From positions 1 to 64,000 of the forward strand of contig NZ_PCPT01000016.1 in the NCBI RefSeq assembly GCF_002975435.1: a stretch of DNA of 64,000 nucleotides, read 5' to 3'. Both the position numbers and the translations under genes were made by a program. The notes under the pieces are model-generated. The model was given only the letters and a program-made list of their open reading frames with translations. It was not told the DNA's origin and did no database searches. The stretch is from Arthrobacter sp. MYb227. GTDB lineage: Bacteria; Actinomycetota; Actinomycetes; Actinomycetales; Micrococcaceae. This document shows positions 23,846-34,138 of this stretch, piece by piece (position 1 is the first letter of the stretch; each line of letters opens with the position of its first letter).

Positions 23846-25526
23846 TCCTACTATCGCGCTTTTTGATAACACTCCCATTGAATTTGACCCGTGGAAGAAG
23901 AACCACGTTGCCGAAAAGAAGGTTCGCCGAGAGAACTTTTGGGAACGGCTCTCGGACGCCTACATATCTTTGCTGGCTGCCGGGATCGTTTTTGCCTACA
24001 CAGCAGGTCTTTCCCACGCATTCTCCGCTTCGCTCAAGGAGAATATTGGAGGTGGACTCGTTCGTGAGGGCTTTGGGGTCCTATCCGGTGAGGCAGCAGC
24101 TTCGGCAGTGGTTATGGTTGGCATGTTGGCGGTGCTCTCGCTCGTTTGTCGGTTGGGACCGGTTGCTGTGGACTCTGCCCAAGGTTTTTGGTGGCTCACC
24201 CTGCCGGTCCGTCGATCCCCGTTTTTGGCCAGATTGCTGCGTCAACGCTTGGTGACCACGGCACTCTATGGGGCATTTCTCTGGTTACCCATTGGCTATG
24301 GAACGACTCTTGGTGGCATTTCCTCCGGTGGCTTGGTCGGGGTGCTGCTGGGCTCGGCGAGCCTTGCACTGCTCTTTGTGCTGATTTCACTACTTGCCGC
24401 ACTTGCCCAAACCCGAGGCTGGAGTAAGGGTTTTAGTACCACGGTGAACTACGCGATGCTAGGTGTGGTGCTTGCCTACACTCTTGATGTGTTCTTGCTG
24501 CTCACGCAGACCGGCACACTGGCACGATTCTGGGCGTTGTTGCCCTCGATGTTGCCGGCCGCAGCACAGAACGGTAACTGGTGGATCCCGCTGATTCTTG
24601 CCTTGATAGCGGTTAGCGCATTTCAAATTTTACGTAACCATCTTGAACTTATAGACAGCAAAGAACTTGTGTCTAGGGGAGCTGCGAGTGCACATGCTGG
24701 AGCAGCACTTGCGCTGCTTGACGATAAGTCGTTGGCCACGGCCATCGAACAGGCGGGAACCAACGATTCACGCAGGGCTCAACGCAAACGAGAGCATATA
24801 AGGAAACGCGGGGGCGATGTGTTTTCTCGGCTCATCCCCTTTCACTGGGTTCGTGGACCTTATAGTGCGCTGGTTCGTGCAGAACTTCTGGTGCTCCTGC
24901 GCGCACCACGCGTCTGGCGCGGACTTGTCACCGGGTTTGGAATACCCCTAGCCGGTGTCTTTGCGGCTCAGGGTGGACACCCCTTGGTACTCGGAGCTCT
25001 AATCATCATTGGTTGCTGTGTTGCCGCACGTGCTGCGGCAACAGCTGCTGCACAGGCTGCCGATGTCCCATCCGTGGAAGCCATCATTCCGTTGGGGCGC
25101 AGTGCCATGCGCCAGGTGCACACGCTAATTGCCGCGGCATTGACGATTCCGTGGGGTATATCGCTTGCCGCAACTCTTGGTTGGGCAGTAGAAACAACGG
25201 CAGCAGAGATGCCCTTGTTGTTGAGCCTTGGTGCTTTGACAGGTCTCGGGTTGGCCGCTGGTGGAGTACGTTTGGCCTACCGACCGGAGCTCGATTGGGG
25301 GTCGGTGCTGCTGTTGACAGCACTGGGACAAGCCACCGGGCCGCTGATTCAGCATTTCACCCATGGCTATGACGTCATGGTGGTAGCAAGCGTCGCGCTG
25401 CTTGCCGGGTTACTCCTGAACCCCATACCGCCCCCGCTGGTGGCCGTGGCAGGAATCGTTGCGGTGGTGTTGTGGGCCGTGAGCACCAGCACGTCGGCGA
25501 ACTCGAAAGCTCACGGGATCCGGTGA
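23838..25526 (+). CDS. DUF6297-type integral membrane permease, partner of ABC ATPase
   Basis: A 562-aa polytopic protein with about 12 hydrophobic segments. The soluble N-terminus (PIEFDPWKKNHVAEKKVRRENFWERL split around residues 10-38) and a basic loop (about 310-330, RRAQRKREHIRKRGG) are typical of actinobacterial DUF6297 proteins, which pair with a single ABC ATPase. ATG 23838 overlaps the ATPase stop (ATGAGTGA), so the two are co-translated; a TTG 6 bases upstream is a less likely start. It presumably forms the membrane half of an exporter. Its substrate is unknown. Confidence 0.8.
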   Translation: MSDPTIALFDNTPIEFDPWKKNHVAEKKVRRENFWERLSDAYISLLAAGIVFAYTAGLSHAFSASLKENIGGGLVREGFGVLSGEAAASAVVMVGMLAVLSLVCRLGPVAVDSAQGFWWLTLPVRRSPFLARLLRQRLVTTALYGAFLWLPIGYGTTLGGISSGGLVGVLLGSASLALLFVLISLLAALAQTRGWSKGFSTTVNYAMLGVVLAYTLDVFLLLTQTGTLARFWALLPSMLPAAAQNGNWWIPLILALIAVSAFQILRNHLELIDSKELVSRGAASAHAGAALALLDDKSLATAIEQAGTNDSRRAQRKREHIRKRGGDVFSRLIPFHWVRGPYSALVRAELLVLLRAPRVWRGLVTGFGIPLAGVFAAQGGHPLVLGALIIIGCCVAARAAATAAAQAADVPSVEAIIPLGRSAMRQVHTLIAAALTIPWGISLAATLGWAVETTAAEMPLLLSLGALTGLGLAAGGVRLAYRPELDWGSVLLLTALGQATGPLIQHFTHGYDVMVVASVALLAGLLLNPIPPPLVAVAGIVAVVLWAVSTSTSANSKAHGIR

Positions 25527-25664
25527 GCGATTAAGCACGGTGCCCGAGCTGTTAACGCAACCGACACCAATCCGCTGAACTGTGCCTTCGCATGCAAAAC
25601 TGGAGGTCGGGGTCGCATCGCGTGGTCCTCTTTGCACTGAGCTTGAGCGTCGAAAGGTCCCCTT

Positions 25665-26888
25665 ATGGAATCGAAGTCTCGGCGCCCACCGCTTAGTCTG
25701 CTAGCAATTCTGCTTTCTGCAGTGGGTATTGCACCGATGCTGAATTACGGGCTCAGTGCAACAAGCGATCTGATCATCTCCGACCTAGGTATTAGTGAAA
25801 CCCAATTTGGGTTACTTGCAACTGCCTGTTTTGGGTTTGGTGCCATCGGAAACGTGGTGTTTGGAAAATTCTCTGACCGGCAGCCAGATCGAACACTGCT
25901 GCTCCTAGTCTTCGGGATGGCAGTATTTGCTATGCTACTTGCCGCAATTCCCGGTGGCTACGTGCTGCTCTTGGTCGCCTCGGCAGTATCAGGCCTTGCC
26001 CAGTCCTTCCCAAACGGGGTGACCAATAGGATTTTGGCCCAGCGAGTTCCTGGCACCCACAGGATGGGGTGGACCGGGATCAAACAATCAGGTGTACAGG
26101 TCAGCCAGCTAGTGGCAAGCCTTGCATTCCCGGTGTTGGCAGCCTGGATTGGGTGGCACGGGGCGAACCTGGTGGGCGCACTCATTGCCGGGCTAATCGG
26201 TCTACTGGTGGCCAAGGCCATCAACAGCTATCCGGCACTGACGCCCGAGCCCAAACCGGTTCCAAAGTCATCGGCAAACGGTACCGTCAGGGCAGAATCA
26301 AGTACCAGATTCATCATTGTGGCACTAGCAGTATTTGGTTTTGTCAACGGCATGGGAGTGCAAGCCACAAACGTCTACCTGCCGCTCTTTGCGGTACGTG
26401 AACTGGACTTCTCGCTGGTCCTCGGCGGCTTGACAGCAGCTGTAGCCGGAGCAGTCGGGGTCAGCGCCCGGATTGGCTGGGGAAAAATGATGAGCCTTGG
26501 CGTTTCTGCCCCCAAACTTTTACTACTTCTTGCCATCATGGCAACCTGTGGAGCCGGAACTTTTCTGGCCGCGGGAGCTACCGGACATGCGGGCCTGCTC
26601 TGGCTAGCGGTGATCCTGCACGGCGCCTCGGCACTGGGGGTCTCGGTCGTGCTGATGGCCTCGCTGCTGCGAAGTGTTCCAGTGCTTTCCATGGGTTCGG
26701 CCACGGGATGGGTGACCGCCGGACAATTTGGTGGATTCACCATTGGGCCGCTTGCCATGGGGGTCTTGATTAGCTCCCCGGGTGGGTTTGCCGCAGGGTG
26801 GATTGCCGTGGGAATGGTTTACCTAGTGTGTATTGCTTTGGGACTATATCTGGTGCTTCGGAGACGACCAGCTACCCAATCTGACTAG
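25665..26888 (+). CDS. MFS transporter (CynX/NimT-like)
   Basis: A 407-aa carrier of the major facilitator superfamily with 12 predicted membrane helices. The loop between helices 2 and 3 holds FGKFSDRQPDR, a variant of the MFS motif A (G-x3-D-R/K-x-G-R). A central soluble loop (PEPKPVPKSSANGTVRAES) separates the two halves. Start ATG 25665 follows GAAAGGTCCCCTT. It lies alone between the ABC exporter and tgt, which is convergent. The substrate is unknown; cyanate, nitroimidazole or sugar-type relatives all share this fold. Confidence 0.85.
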   Translation: MESKSRRPPLSLLAILLSAVGIAPMLNYGLSATSDLIISDLGISETQFGLLATACFGFGAIGNVVFGKFSDRQPDRTLLLLVFGMAVFAMLLAAIPGGYVLLLVASAVSGLAQSFPNGVTNRILAQRVPGTHRMGWTGIKQSGVQVSQLVASLAFPVLAAWIGWHGANLVGALIAGLIGLLVAKAINSYPALTPEPKPVPKSSANGTVRAESSTRFIIVALAVFGFVNGMGVQATNVYLPLFAVRELDFSLVLGGLTAAVAGAVGVSARIGWGKMMSLGVSAPKLLLLLAIMATCGAGTFLAAGATGHAGLLWLAVILHGASALGVSVVLMASLLRSVPVLSMGSATGWVTAGQFGGFTIGPLAMGVLISSPGGFAAGWIAVGMVYLVCIALGLYLVLRRRPATQSD

Positions 26889-26978
26889 TTGCAGAGCCTA
26901 CTGATGCACTTTGGCCGGAATGCGCTTATGAGTACGGGGCAAAATACTATTTCAAGATATTCGATTTAGGGAATATTA

Positions 26979-27013
26979 GGTTCCGGTAGGTATCTATCAG
27001 GCCCACCGGAACC
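26979..27013. terminator. Hairpin between MFS gene and tgt
   Basis: GGTTCCGGT (26979-26987) pairs with ACCGGAACC (27005-27013) around a 17-base loop, 8 bases after the tgt stop and between two convergent genes. AATATT flanks both sides. It is likely the tgt terminator. Confidence 0.6.
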
Positions 27014-27020
27014 GGCAATA

Positions 27021-28307
<1,287 letters not shown>

Positions 28308-28384
28308 CTAACTAGTGTGCCGTATGGGTTGGGCATAGGTGGAACCGAGGGGTGAGCAGACCCCATCCGTATGGCACCCGTGAG

Positions 28385-29362
28385 TCACTGAAACACCGTG
28401 CGGAGCCAGTCCCCGATGATTTCCACGCTTTGCGGATCTAACCGAGTGGATTCCTCGTTGTAACCGCTCACCGGTGCAGCTACAAGTTCGGGGCGGGTGC
28501 GTAGTTCCTCTTTGAAGACATGATTTGCTTTAGAAGGGAAAGCGAATGAGACATGAGCCAGACCCGAGGCCGCTTGACGCAACGGATCACCATCTGCAGT
28601 CACATCGATTTGGAGGTCCTTTTCAGCAATCAACACCAACGTTGGGATTGTTATGGCACGTAATGCATCGCAAGCAGACTCATTCCATAATTCACGAGCA
28701 AATGTTAGGTTCGCTGGAACCTCAAAACTTGCCAGCAGCATCCTTACGTTTTCGGGAAGTTCTGGATCCAGATTCATGGCCGCTCCCGCCGAATATCGCT
28801 CTACCGCCTGTTTAACCTTGTCCATGAGCAGTTCACTATCCGGAAGAGCTACAGCTTGAAGCGCAAGTTGGGAGAGCAACGCCGCGCTGATGGGGCGGCC
28901 CGGAGGATCCGCGAGCACCAAGCCACTGAAGGGAAACCGTTGGGTTCGGGAAGCATCGTGCAACACATGCAAGGTCCCCTCGCTATTACCCAGCCCGATA
29001 ATCCTTGAGGAATCAACGAAGTCATACTCACTCAGAACCTCGACCGCCGAGACAAGCTCGTCAAGGTGCGATTCCATGCTCAGGTTCCCAGTGAGTTGCG
29101 GCAGATTTTCCATGAGGTATGGGCCTGATGCCCGTTTGTCGTAGCGAATCGAAGCGATACCGGTCTTGGCCAATTCTTGGGCAAGAAGTTTTCCGCTTCC
29201 ATTGTTCCCTGGCAGTAGTGGGGAGCACCAATTTCTGTCGGTGGGTCCGCTACCGGCAACCAAAACCACGGCGGGGAATGGCCCTGAGCCATCCGGCCGT
29301 AGAATCGTGCCGCCCATCTGAATGCCATCGAGTTGCCATGCGAAATCGCAGGAAACGCTCAT
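28385..29362 (-). CDS. Alpha/beta-fold hydrolase (serine esterase-like)
   Basis: A 325-aa alpha/beta hydrolase. AVVLVAGSGPTDRN (31-44) forms the oxyanion region, GNS127EG is the nucleophile elbow, and downstream IAEKDLQID and KANHVFKE supply the acid and the His. There is no signal peptide, so it is cytoplasmic. Proteins of this type hydrolyse short-chain esters or peptides; the substrate is not evident. The upstream NUDIX-type gene is separated by a 22-bp terminator, so this gene probably has its own promoter. Confidence 0.85.
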   Translation of the reverse strand: MSVSCDFAWQLDGIQMGGTILRPDGSGPFPAVVLVAGSGPTDRNWCSPLLPGNNGSGKLLAQELAKTGIASIRYDKRASGPYLMENLPQLTGNLSMESHLDELVSAVEVLSEYDFVDSSRIIGLGNSEGTLHVLHDASRTQRFPFSGLVLADPPGRPISAALLSQLALQAVALPDSELLMDKVKQAVERYSAGAAMNLDPELPENVRMLLASFEVPANLTFARELWNESACDALRAITIPTLVLIAEKDLQIDVTADGDPLRQAASGLAHVSFAFPSKANHVFKEELRTRPELVAAPVSGYNEESTRLDPQSVEIIGDWLRTVFQ

Positions 29363-29390
29363 ATATCAGTTTGTCAGTGAAAGGCGCTCC

Positions 29391-29439
29391 AAACAATGTT
29401 GGCGTCGGCTCGGTGAACGAGCCGACGCCAACATTGTTT
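29391..29439 (-). terminator. 22-bp hairpin terminator of NUDIX-type gene
   Basis: A perfect 22-bp stem (29391-29412 with 29418-29439; arm starts AAACAATGTTGGCG) with a 5-base loop GTGAA lies directly after the NUDIX-type stop at 29449. It is one of the longest perfect hairpins in the window and also separates the two minus-strand genes. Confidence 0.85.
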
Positions 29440-29448
29440 GACCAATGA

Positions 29449-29988
29449 TTAGCCGATGTAACCAACGTGAGCCAAAGCCTGACGAACAATATTGCCACGG
29501 CCACCCACAAATTCTTCTTGAATATTGGGGCTCAAGGCTTCCTGTGGGGTGAGCCAGGTTAGTTCGAGTGCATCCTGGCGTGGGGAACACTCACCGCGCA
29601 TTGGAACAATGTAGGCCATGGCAACCGCGTGCTGGCGTTCATCGGTGAGCCCTGTTTCCGACGGGGACGGGAAATACTCGGCAACTGTGAACGGTGCCGG
29701 AGATGGCGGCAACTGTGGCATTGCCAGCGGGCCTAGATCTTTTTCGATGTGGCGTGTCAGCGCTGCACGAATTGTTTCACGGTACATGACCCGGCCCGAG
29801 ACGAAAGTGCGCAGCATGCGTCCCTCCGGATCTGCGGTGAGCAGTAGCCCGATTTCGTTGACGTAGCCCAGTGGGTCTAGACGCACCGGGATCGCCTCAA
29901 CATAGAGCATCGGTAGGCGGGCACGAGCCTCGTAGAGGTCTTCATCTGACAACCAGCCTGGATATGGATCCGGAGTGCGTACGTTCAT
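29449..29988 (-). CDS. NUDIX-hydrolase-family protein (DUF4916-like)
   Basis: A 179-aa protein of the actinobacterial NUDIX-like DUF4916 group. VRTPDPYPGWLSDEDL at the N-terminus and YVEAIPVRLD are typical of the group. The canonical Nudix box (Gx5Ex7REUxEExGU) is not visible; RETIRAALTRHIEKDLG takes its place with few of its acidic residues, so hydrolase activity is doubtful. ATG 29988 or 29997 are the likely starts; a frame reaching 30153 has an implausible N-terminus. It is divergent from the MFS gene at 30157. Confidence 0.75.
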   Translation of the reverse strand: MNVRTPDPYPGWLSDEDLYEARARLPMLYVEAIPVRLDPLGYVNEIGLLLTADPEGRMLRTFVSGRVMYRETIRAALTRHIEKDLGPLAMPQLPPSPAPFTVAEYFPSPSETGLTDERQHAVAMAYIVPMRGECSPRQDALELTWLTPQEALSPNIQEEFVGGRGNIVRQALAHVGYIG

Positions 29989-30156
29989 ATTCACCATCTT
30001 GGTGCATGCAACACCCCAAAGGCGAGGATGACACCACTTTGTTGTGAGCCAGTCGACCATGAGATGACCTAGAACGGGGAATGAAATGGGGTTCCCGGGC
30101 GCTACAATTTGATGTTCCCCACCCACCAAACCCTTCATGGATAGAGGCCACACTAA

Positions 30157-31596
30157 GTGACCGAGACCAATACAAAGCTCAACCCCAGAGACCTTGCAAC
30201 GATTACGGTGCTGATTGTCTCCTCATTTGTTGTGATCCTCAACGAGACGATCATGAACGTTGCCTTGCCTGTGTTGATGCATGAATTCCAGGTGAGTGAG
30301 GAAGCTATTCAGTGGCTTGCCACGATCTTCATGCTCACCATGGCAGTCGTCATTCCGGCTACCGGGTTTCTCTTACAACGCTTCAGCACCCGTAGCGTGT
30401 TCATACTGGCCATGGGCCTTTTCTCCCTAGGTACGCTGCTTGCGGCTGCTTCGCCAAGCTTTGCGCTGCTCTTGGGCGCGCGAGTGATTCAGGCATCGGG
30501 TACGGCAATCATGATGCCGTTGTTGATGACCACCATTCTTGATTTGGTTCCGGTGCAGCGCCGTGGGGTCATCATGGGCAACGTTTCTATTGTGATCTCC
30601 GTAGCCCCGGCCATCGGTCCAACCATTTCCGGACTGATTCTGCAGTTCCTGAACTGGCGTTTTATGTTCTTGATCGTTGCACCGATCGCGATTGCCGCGC
30701 TGTTCATTGGTGCACCGCGTCTGAATAAGAACGCCGAATCATCCACAACTCCCTTGTCGATTCCTTCGGTGATACTCTCCGTCCCGGCCTTTGGTGGTTT
30801 GGTTTATGGCTTGAGTAAGCTTTCGTCAAACGGCTTGGATTCTATGACGCTGATGGTGCTGGTGGTAGCGGTGCTTTCGCTGGTGGCCTTTGTTCTTCTG
30901 CAGCTGCGCTTGCAAAAGAAAGATCACGCGTTGTTGGATATGCGTCCGTTCACTTACCGCCCCTTTACCCTCTCACTTGTTTTGATGGTGCTGGCAATGG
31001 TGGCGATGTTTGGGGTGATCATCTTGCTTCCCATGTACCTACAAAATGTGCGTGGTCTCGATACCCTAAATACCGGTTTGATGCTCTTGCCCGGCGGGCT
31101 ATTGATGGGGCTGTTGGCACCGTTTGTGGGACGGCTCTTTGACCGGTTTGGTCCGCGCCCTTTGGTTATTCCAGGTGCCACGATTTTGGCGGTGGCGCTC
31201 TTGGGCTATTCCAAGCTTCTGCACGCCGATACGCCGATTCCGGTGATCCTTGGTTTACACCTGACCATGTCGTTCTCCCTTGCACTGATCTTTACCCCGG
31301 CATTCACCACGGCACTGAATCCGCTGCCTAACTCATTGCATTCGCACGGGTCGGCCGTTCTTTCTACCTTGCAGCAGCTTGGTGGAGCAGCTGGCACGGC
31401 CTTGCTTGTGGGTGTTCTTGCTTCGCGTATTGCCGCCGGTGCCGCCGCTGGTTCGGATCCGATCGAGGCCCAGATTGCGGGTTTCTCCGCCGGCTTTACA
31501 GTCGGTGCACTTTGCGCAGTGGGCATGATCATCATTGCGTTGTTCATGACCAGGGCTCCCGCGGAAGAATCGCTGGAAAGTTCAAACGCGCACTAA
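30157..31596 (+). CDS. DHA2-family MFS multidrug exporter (EmrB/QacA type, 14 TM)
   Basis: A 479-aa carrier with 14 predicted membrane helices. LNETIMNVALPVL (about 24-36) is the DHA2 helix-1 motif, and VIQASGTAIMMPLL with SIVISVAPAIGPTISG (motif C, the antiporter motif) supports proton-coupled drug export. The GTG start 30157 is preceded by AGAGG nine bases upstream. It is monocistronic, with a terminator at 31632-31670. No TetR/MarR regulator is adjacent. The substrates cannot be predicted; LmrB-like exporters are close relatives. Confidence 0.9.
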   Translation: MTETNTKLNPRDLATITVLIVSSFVVILNETIMNVALPVLMHEFQVSEEAIQWLATIFMLTMAVVIPATGFLLQRFSTRSVFILAMGLFSLGTLLAAASPSFALLLGARVIQASGTAIMMPLLMTTILDLVPVQRRGVIMGNVSIVISVAPAIGPTISGLILQFLNWRFMFLIVAPIAIAALFIGAPRLNKNAESSTTPLSIPSVILSVPAFGGLVYGLSKLSSNGLDSMTLMVLVVAVLSLVAFVLLQLRLQKKDHALLDMRPFTYRPFTLSLVLMVLAMVAMFGVIILLPMYLQNVRGLDTLNTGLMLLPGGLLMGLLAPFVGRLFDRFGPRPLVIPGATILAVALLGYSKLLHADTPIPVILGLHLTMSFSLALIFTPAFTTALNPLPNSLHSHGSAVLSTLQQLGGAAGTALLVGVLASRIAAGAAAGSDPIEAQIAGFSAGFTVGALCAVGMIIIALFMTRAPAEESLESSNAH

Positions 31597-31631
31597 AGCG
31601 TATAGAAATTTTCGCAACGTTCTAGTTGCAA

Positions 31632-31670
31632 GATCGGGTCCGTTCACAGAAATTGTGGGTGGACCCGATC
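31632..31670 (+). terminator. Terminator after DHA2 exporter
   Basis: GATCGGGTCC (31632-31641) pairs with GGACCCGATC (31661-31670), with an inner CACA/TGTG stem. It lies between the exporter and the convergent Lrp-like gene. Confidence 0.75.
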
Positions 31671-31695
31671 CAGTTAAATAGTGTGCAGGGCAGTA

Positions 31696-32682
31696 TTAGA
31701 CGACTATTTCACCGGTGGGGCGGCCATCGCCATCAATCATCCACCCCATGCGTTTGAAGGTACGCACGCCAACGCAGGATTCAAGAATATTGACTCCAGG
31801 CACGCGTGCGGCCAATTCTGCTTCGACATCTGCAATATCCGCGGGCCTGCGCAGCTGCATCATGAACGTGAAATTTGCCGCTCCCGTGGTTGCCGCCGAG
31901 AGTCTGAGGTTTCGGTGTTCGGCCAAGACCGCTGCCACGCTTTCTTCGGTACCGGCGGGAACTTTGGTGAACCACTGAACCGTTAGCGGGAACCCTGTGT
32001 AGGGGCTCGCCAGCTCACAACGCAGGGTAACCATGCCTGTTTCTAATGCTGTTTTTAGCGCTCTGCCGGTGGTTGAAGCATGCTGACCGGTTGCCTGCGC
32101 AATCTCTGAGACGGTGGCTCTGCCATCATGCATCAGCACACGTAGCATGGGCCAGAATGTCTCGGGAATCAGCGTTGGAGAGGAGTGGACGGGAGGATTG
32201 AGTCGTTGCAGCATTGTCTGTTGAGCCGGAGACAGCACATCGAGTCGCCAAATATTGCCCGTGGCAAAAAGCTTGGTACATAGCGAAACCTTTAAACGCT
32301 GCACCCCGCGGGCGGATCTAATCTGTGGGAGCACCTCCCGGGACATGGTCAACCAGTCAGCAGCGAGGCACGTGAGCCGGAAATCGGCGCTGCTTGTTGC
32401 ATCATCAACCGTCAAGACCTGAGAAATTGCGCAGAGCTCGGCGGTGGCTTCCTCAATGAGTTGCGGATCAACAAGAACCTCAATGAATGCGGTGCAATGC
32501 TGTTCGGGATGTCCACCTAGGTGCCCCAAGGTCCATGCCATGCGATCCTCGTGTAACCGTGCCCAGCGGCTGGACAGGGTTGCTGGGTGTCGCCTAAGTA
32601 CCGCGCCAAGTTCGGCCCAACTGGCACGTGGAGCAATCTGAAGTGCGTTGACCAATTGCAGGTCTTCAACTGGTAGTTCCAT
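31696..32682 (-). CDS. Double-length Lrp/AsnC-family regulator
   Basis: A 328-aa protein with two tandem Lrp/AsnC units. Each has a winged-helix HTH: one at about 5-45 (LVNALQIAPRASWAELGAVLRR) and one at about 180-225 (MLRVLMHDGRATVSEIAQATG). Each is followed by a RAM-like effector domain, the last ending ILESCVGVRTFKRMGWMIDG. Standard Lrp proteins are half this length. ATG 32682 follows GGTGGGATAGCT and is preferred to GTG 32712. It is divergent from the amidohydrolase/MHS pair, and probably senses an amino acid or its conjugate and controls that operon. Confidence 0.88.
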   Translation of the reverse strand: MELPVEDLQLVNALQIAPRASWAELGAVLRRHPATLSSRWARLHEDRMAWTLGHLGGHPEQHCTAFIEVLVDPQLIEEATAELCAISQVLTVDDATSSADFRLTCLAADWLTMSREVLPQIRSARGVQRLKVSLCTKLFATGNIWRLDVLSPAQQTMLQRLNPPVHSSPTLIPETFWPMLRVLMHDGRATVSEIAQATGQHASTTGRALKTALETGMVTLRCELASPYTGFPLTVQWFTKVPAGTEESVAAVLAEHRNLRLSAATTGAANFTFMMQLRRPADIADVEAELAARVPGVNILESCVGVRTFKRMGWMIDGDGRPTGEIVV

Positions 32683-32843
32683 AGCTATCCCACCATCTAC
32701 GCAGTAAATCACTGTTTTTGCAATGCAGTACGCAATTTTTCATTGATTTTCTCCCATTGTCCCGCAATTACCTCACCATCGAAAGTGACGCGTCTCACGA
32801 AAGTGTGAATCGCACCAGCCGCAGCAGGAAAGAAGCACAAGCC
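32683..32843. promoter_or_regulatory. Divergent control region of Lrp-like regulator and amidohydrolase operon
   Basis: A 161-base region between divergent starts. It contains A+T-rich tracts (TTTTTCATTGATTTTC) and the repeated word GCAATGCAGTACGCAA, with TTGCAATG near 32718, consistent with Lrp-type wrapping sites. Exact promoters could not be fixed. Confidence 0.5.
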
Positions 32844-34091
32844 ATGGGCACCTCAACCACCTCAATCCTCCAAGACGCACAGGAACTGGCACCAGAAATC
32901 ACCAAACTACGCCACGACCTACACCGCACCCCAGAAGTCGGTTTGCAGCTGCCCCGCACCCAAGAAAAAGTCCTGCAATGGCTCGAACCGCTGGGTTACG
33001 AAGTATCACTTGGCAAGGATCTAACCTCGGTCACTGCAGTACTACGCGGCGGTGCCGGAGCCCAACAACCGGTCGGCGAGCGCCCGACGGTACTTTTGCG
33101 TGGGGACATGGACGGGTTGCCGTTGGTGGAGAAGACAGAGATCGAGTTTGCTTCGCAGACCGGTCAAACCATGCATGCTTGTGGGCATGATTTGCATACC
33201 TCGATGCTTGCCGGTGCGGCCACCTTGTTGGCCGAACGTCGTGAATCGCTAAGTGGCGATGTCGTCTTGATGTTCCAGCCCGGTGAAGAAGGCTGGGATG
33301 GTGCAAGCTATATGGTTCGGGAGGGTGTGCTTGAGGCCAGTGGCACGAAGGTTGATGCAGCGTTTGGTTTGCATGTCATGAGCGCCATGGAGCAAAACGG
33401 CATGTTCACCACCAAACCCGGTTCGGTGATGAGCGCCAGTGATGGTTTGTTTGTGACAGTGCATGGTGCTGGTGGCCACGGTTCGGCTCCCTTTGCTGCC
33501 AAGGACCCGGTGACCGCTGCCGCGGAAATGGTTGGAGCGTTACAGACGATGGTGACTCGCCAGTTCAATATTTTTGATCCGGTGGTGATCTCGGTGGGTG
33601 TTCTTCGTGCCGGTACGGTGCGCAATATTATTCCGGAGACCGCCTATTTTGAGGCGACGATTCGTTCCTTCAGCGATGAGGCCCACGAGAAGCTTCAGGT
33701 TTCGGTGCCGGCGCTGTTAAGAGGTATTGCACAGGCCCATGGGCTTGAAGTCACGGTCAGGTATGAGACCGAGTATCCGACAACCATTAATGATGAGGCG
33801 GAGACGGCCTTTGCCACCCATGCCGTTGCGGAGCTTTTCGATTCCACGGCTTTCACTGCCATGCGTGACCCGTTGGCCGGATCTGAGGATTTCTCCCGCG
33901 TGCTTAATGAAGTTCCGGGTTCCTTCATGTTCCTTTCCGCTTTGACTCCCGGTACCGATCTGGCAACCGCAAACTACAACCATTCCCCGTATGCGGTATT
34001 TGATGATTCGGTGCTCTCCCGTGGTACCGCGCTCTACACACACCTGGCCGTTAGCCGGCTTCAAGCACTTAGTGCATCCGCGGCGTACTAG
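32844..34091 (+). CDS. M20-family amidohydrolase (N-acyl/IAA/hippurate type)
   Basis: A 415-aa metallopeptidase-fold amidohydrolase that removes acyl groups from amino-acid conjugates such as hippurate, N-acetyl or indole-acetyl amino acids. Metal-binding motifs are visible: GDMDGLP (87-93), HACGHDLH (111-118) and FQPGEEG (144-150), followed by GLHVMS. Length matches the family. The start at 32844 gives this length; a frame reaching 32718 adds an unlikely N-terminus. The MHS carrier follows 47 bases downstream, and an Lrp-like regulator is divergent. I infer a substrate-inducible uptake-and-hydrolysis unit. Confidence 0.9.
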   Translation: MGTSTTSILQDAQELAPEITKLRHDLHRTPEVGLQLPRTQEKVLQWLEPLGYEVSLGKDLTSVTAVLRGGAGAQQPVGERPTVLLRGDMDGLPLVEKTEIEFASQTGQTMHACGHDLHTSMLAGAATLLAERRESLSGDVVLMFQPGEEGWDGASYMVREGVLEASGTKVDAAFGLHVMSAMEQNGMFTTKPGSVMSASDGLFVTVHGAGGHGSAPFAAKDPVTAAAEMVGALQTMVTRQFNIFDPVVISVGVLRAGTVRNIIPETAYFEATIRSFSDEAHEKLQVSVPALLRGIAQAHGLEVTVRYETEYPTTINDEAETAFATHAVAELFDSTAFTAMRDPLAGSEDFSRVLNEVPGSFMFLSALTPGTDLATANYNHSPYAVFDDSVLSRGTALYTHLAVSRLQALSASAAY

Positions 34092-34138
34092 CCGTTTCAC
34101 TCCCCATATAAGGCACTGCCCAAAGGACTTAGACCCCC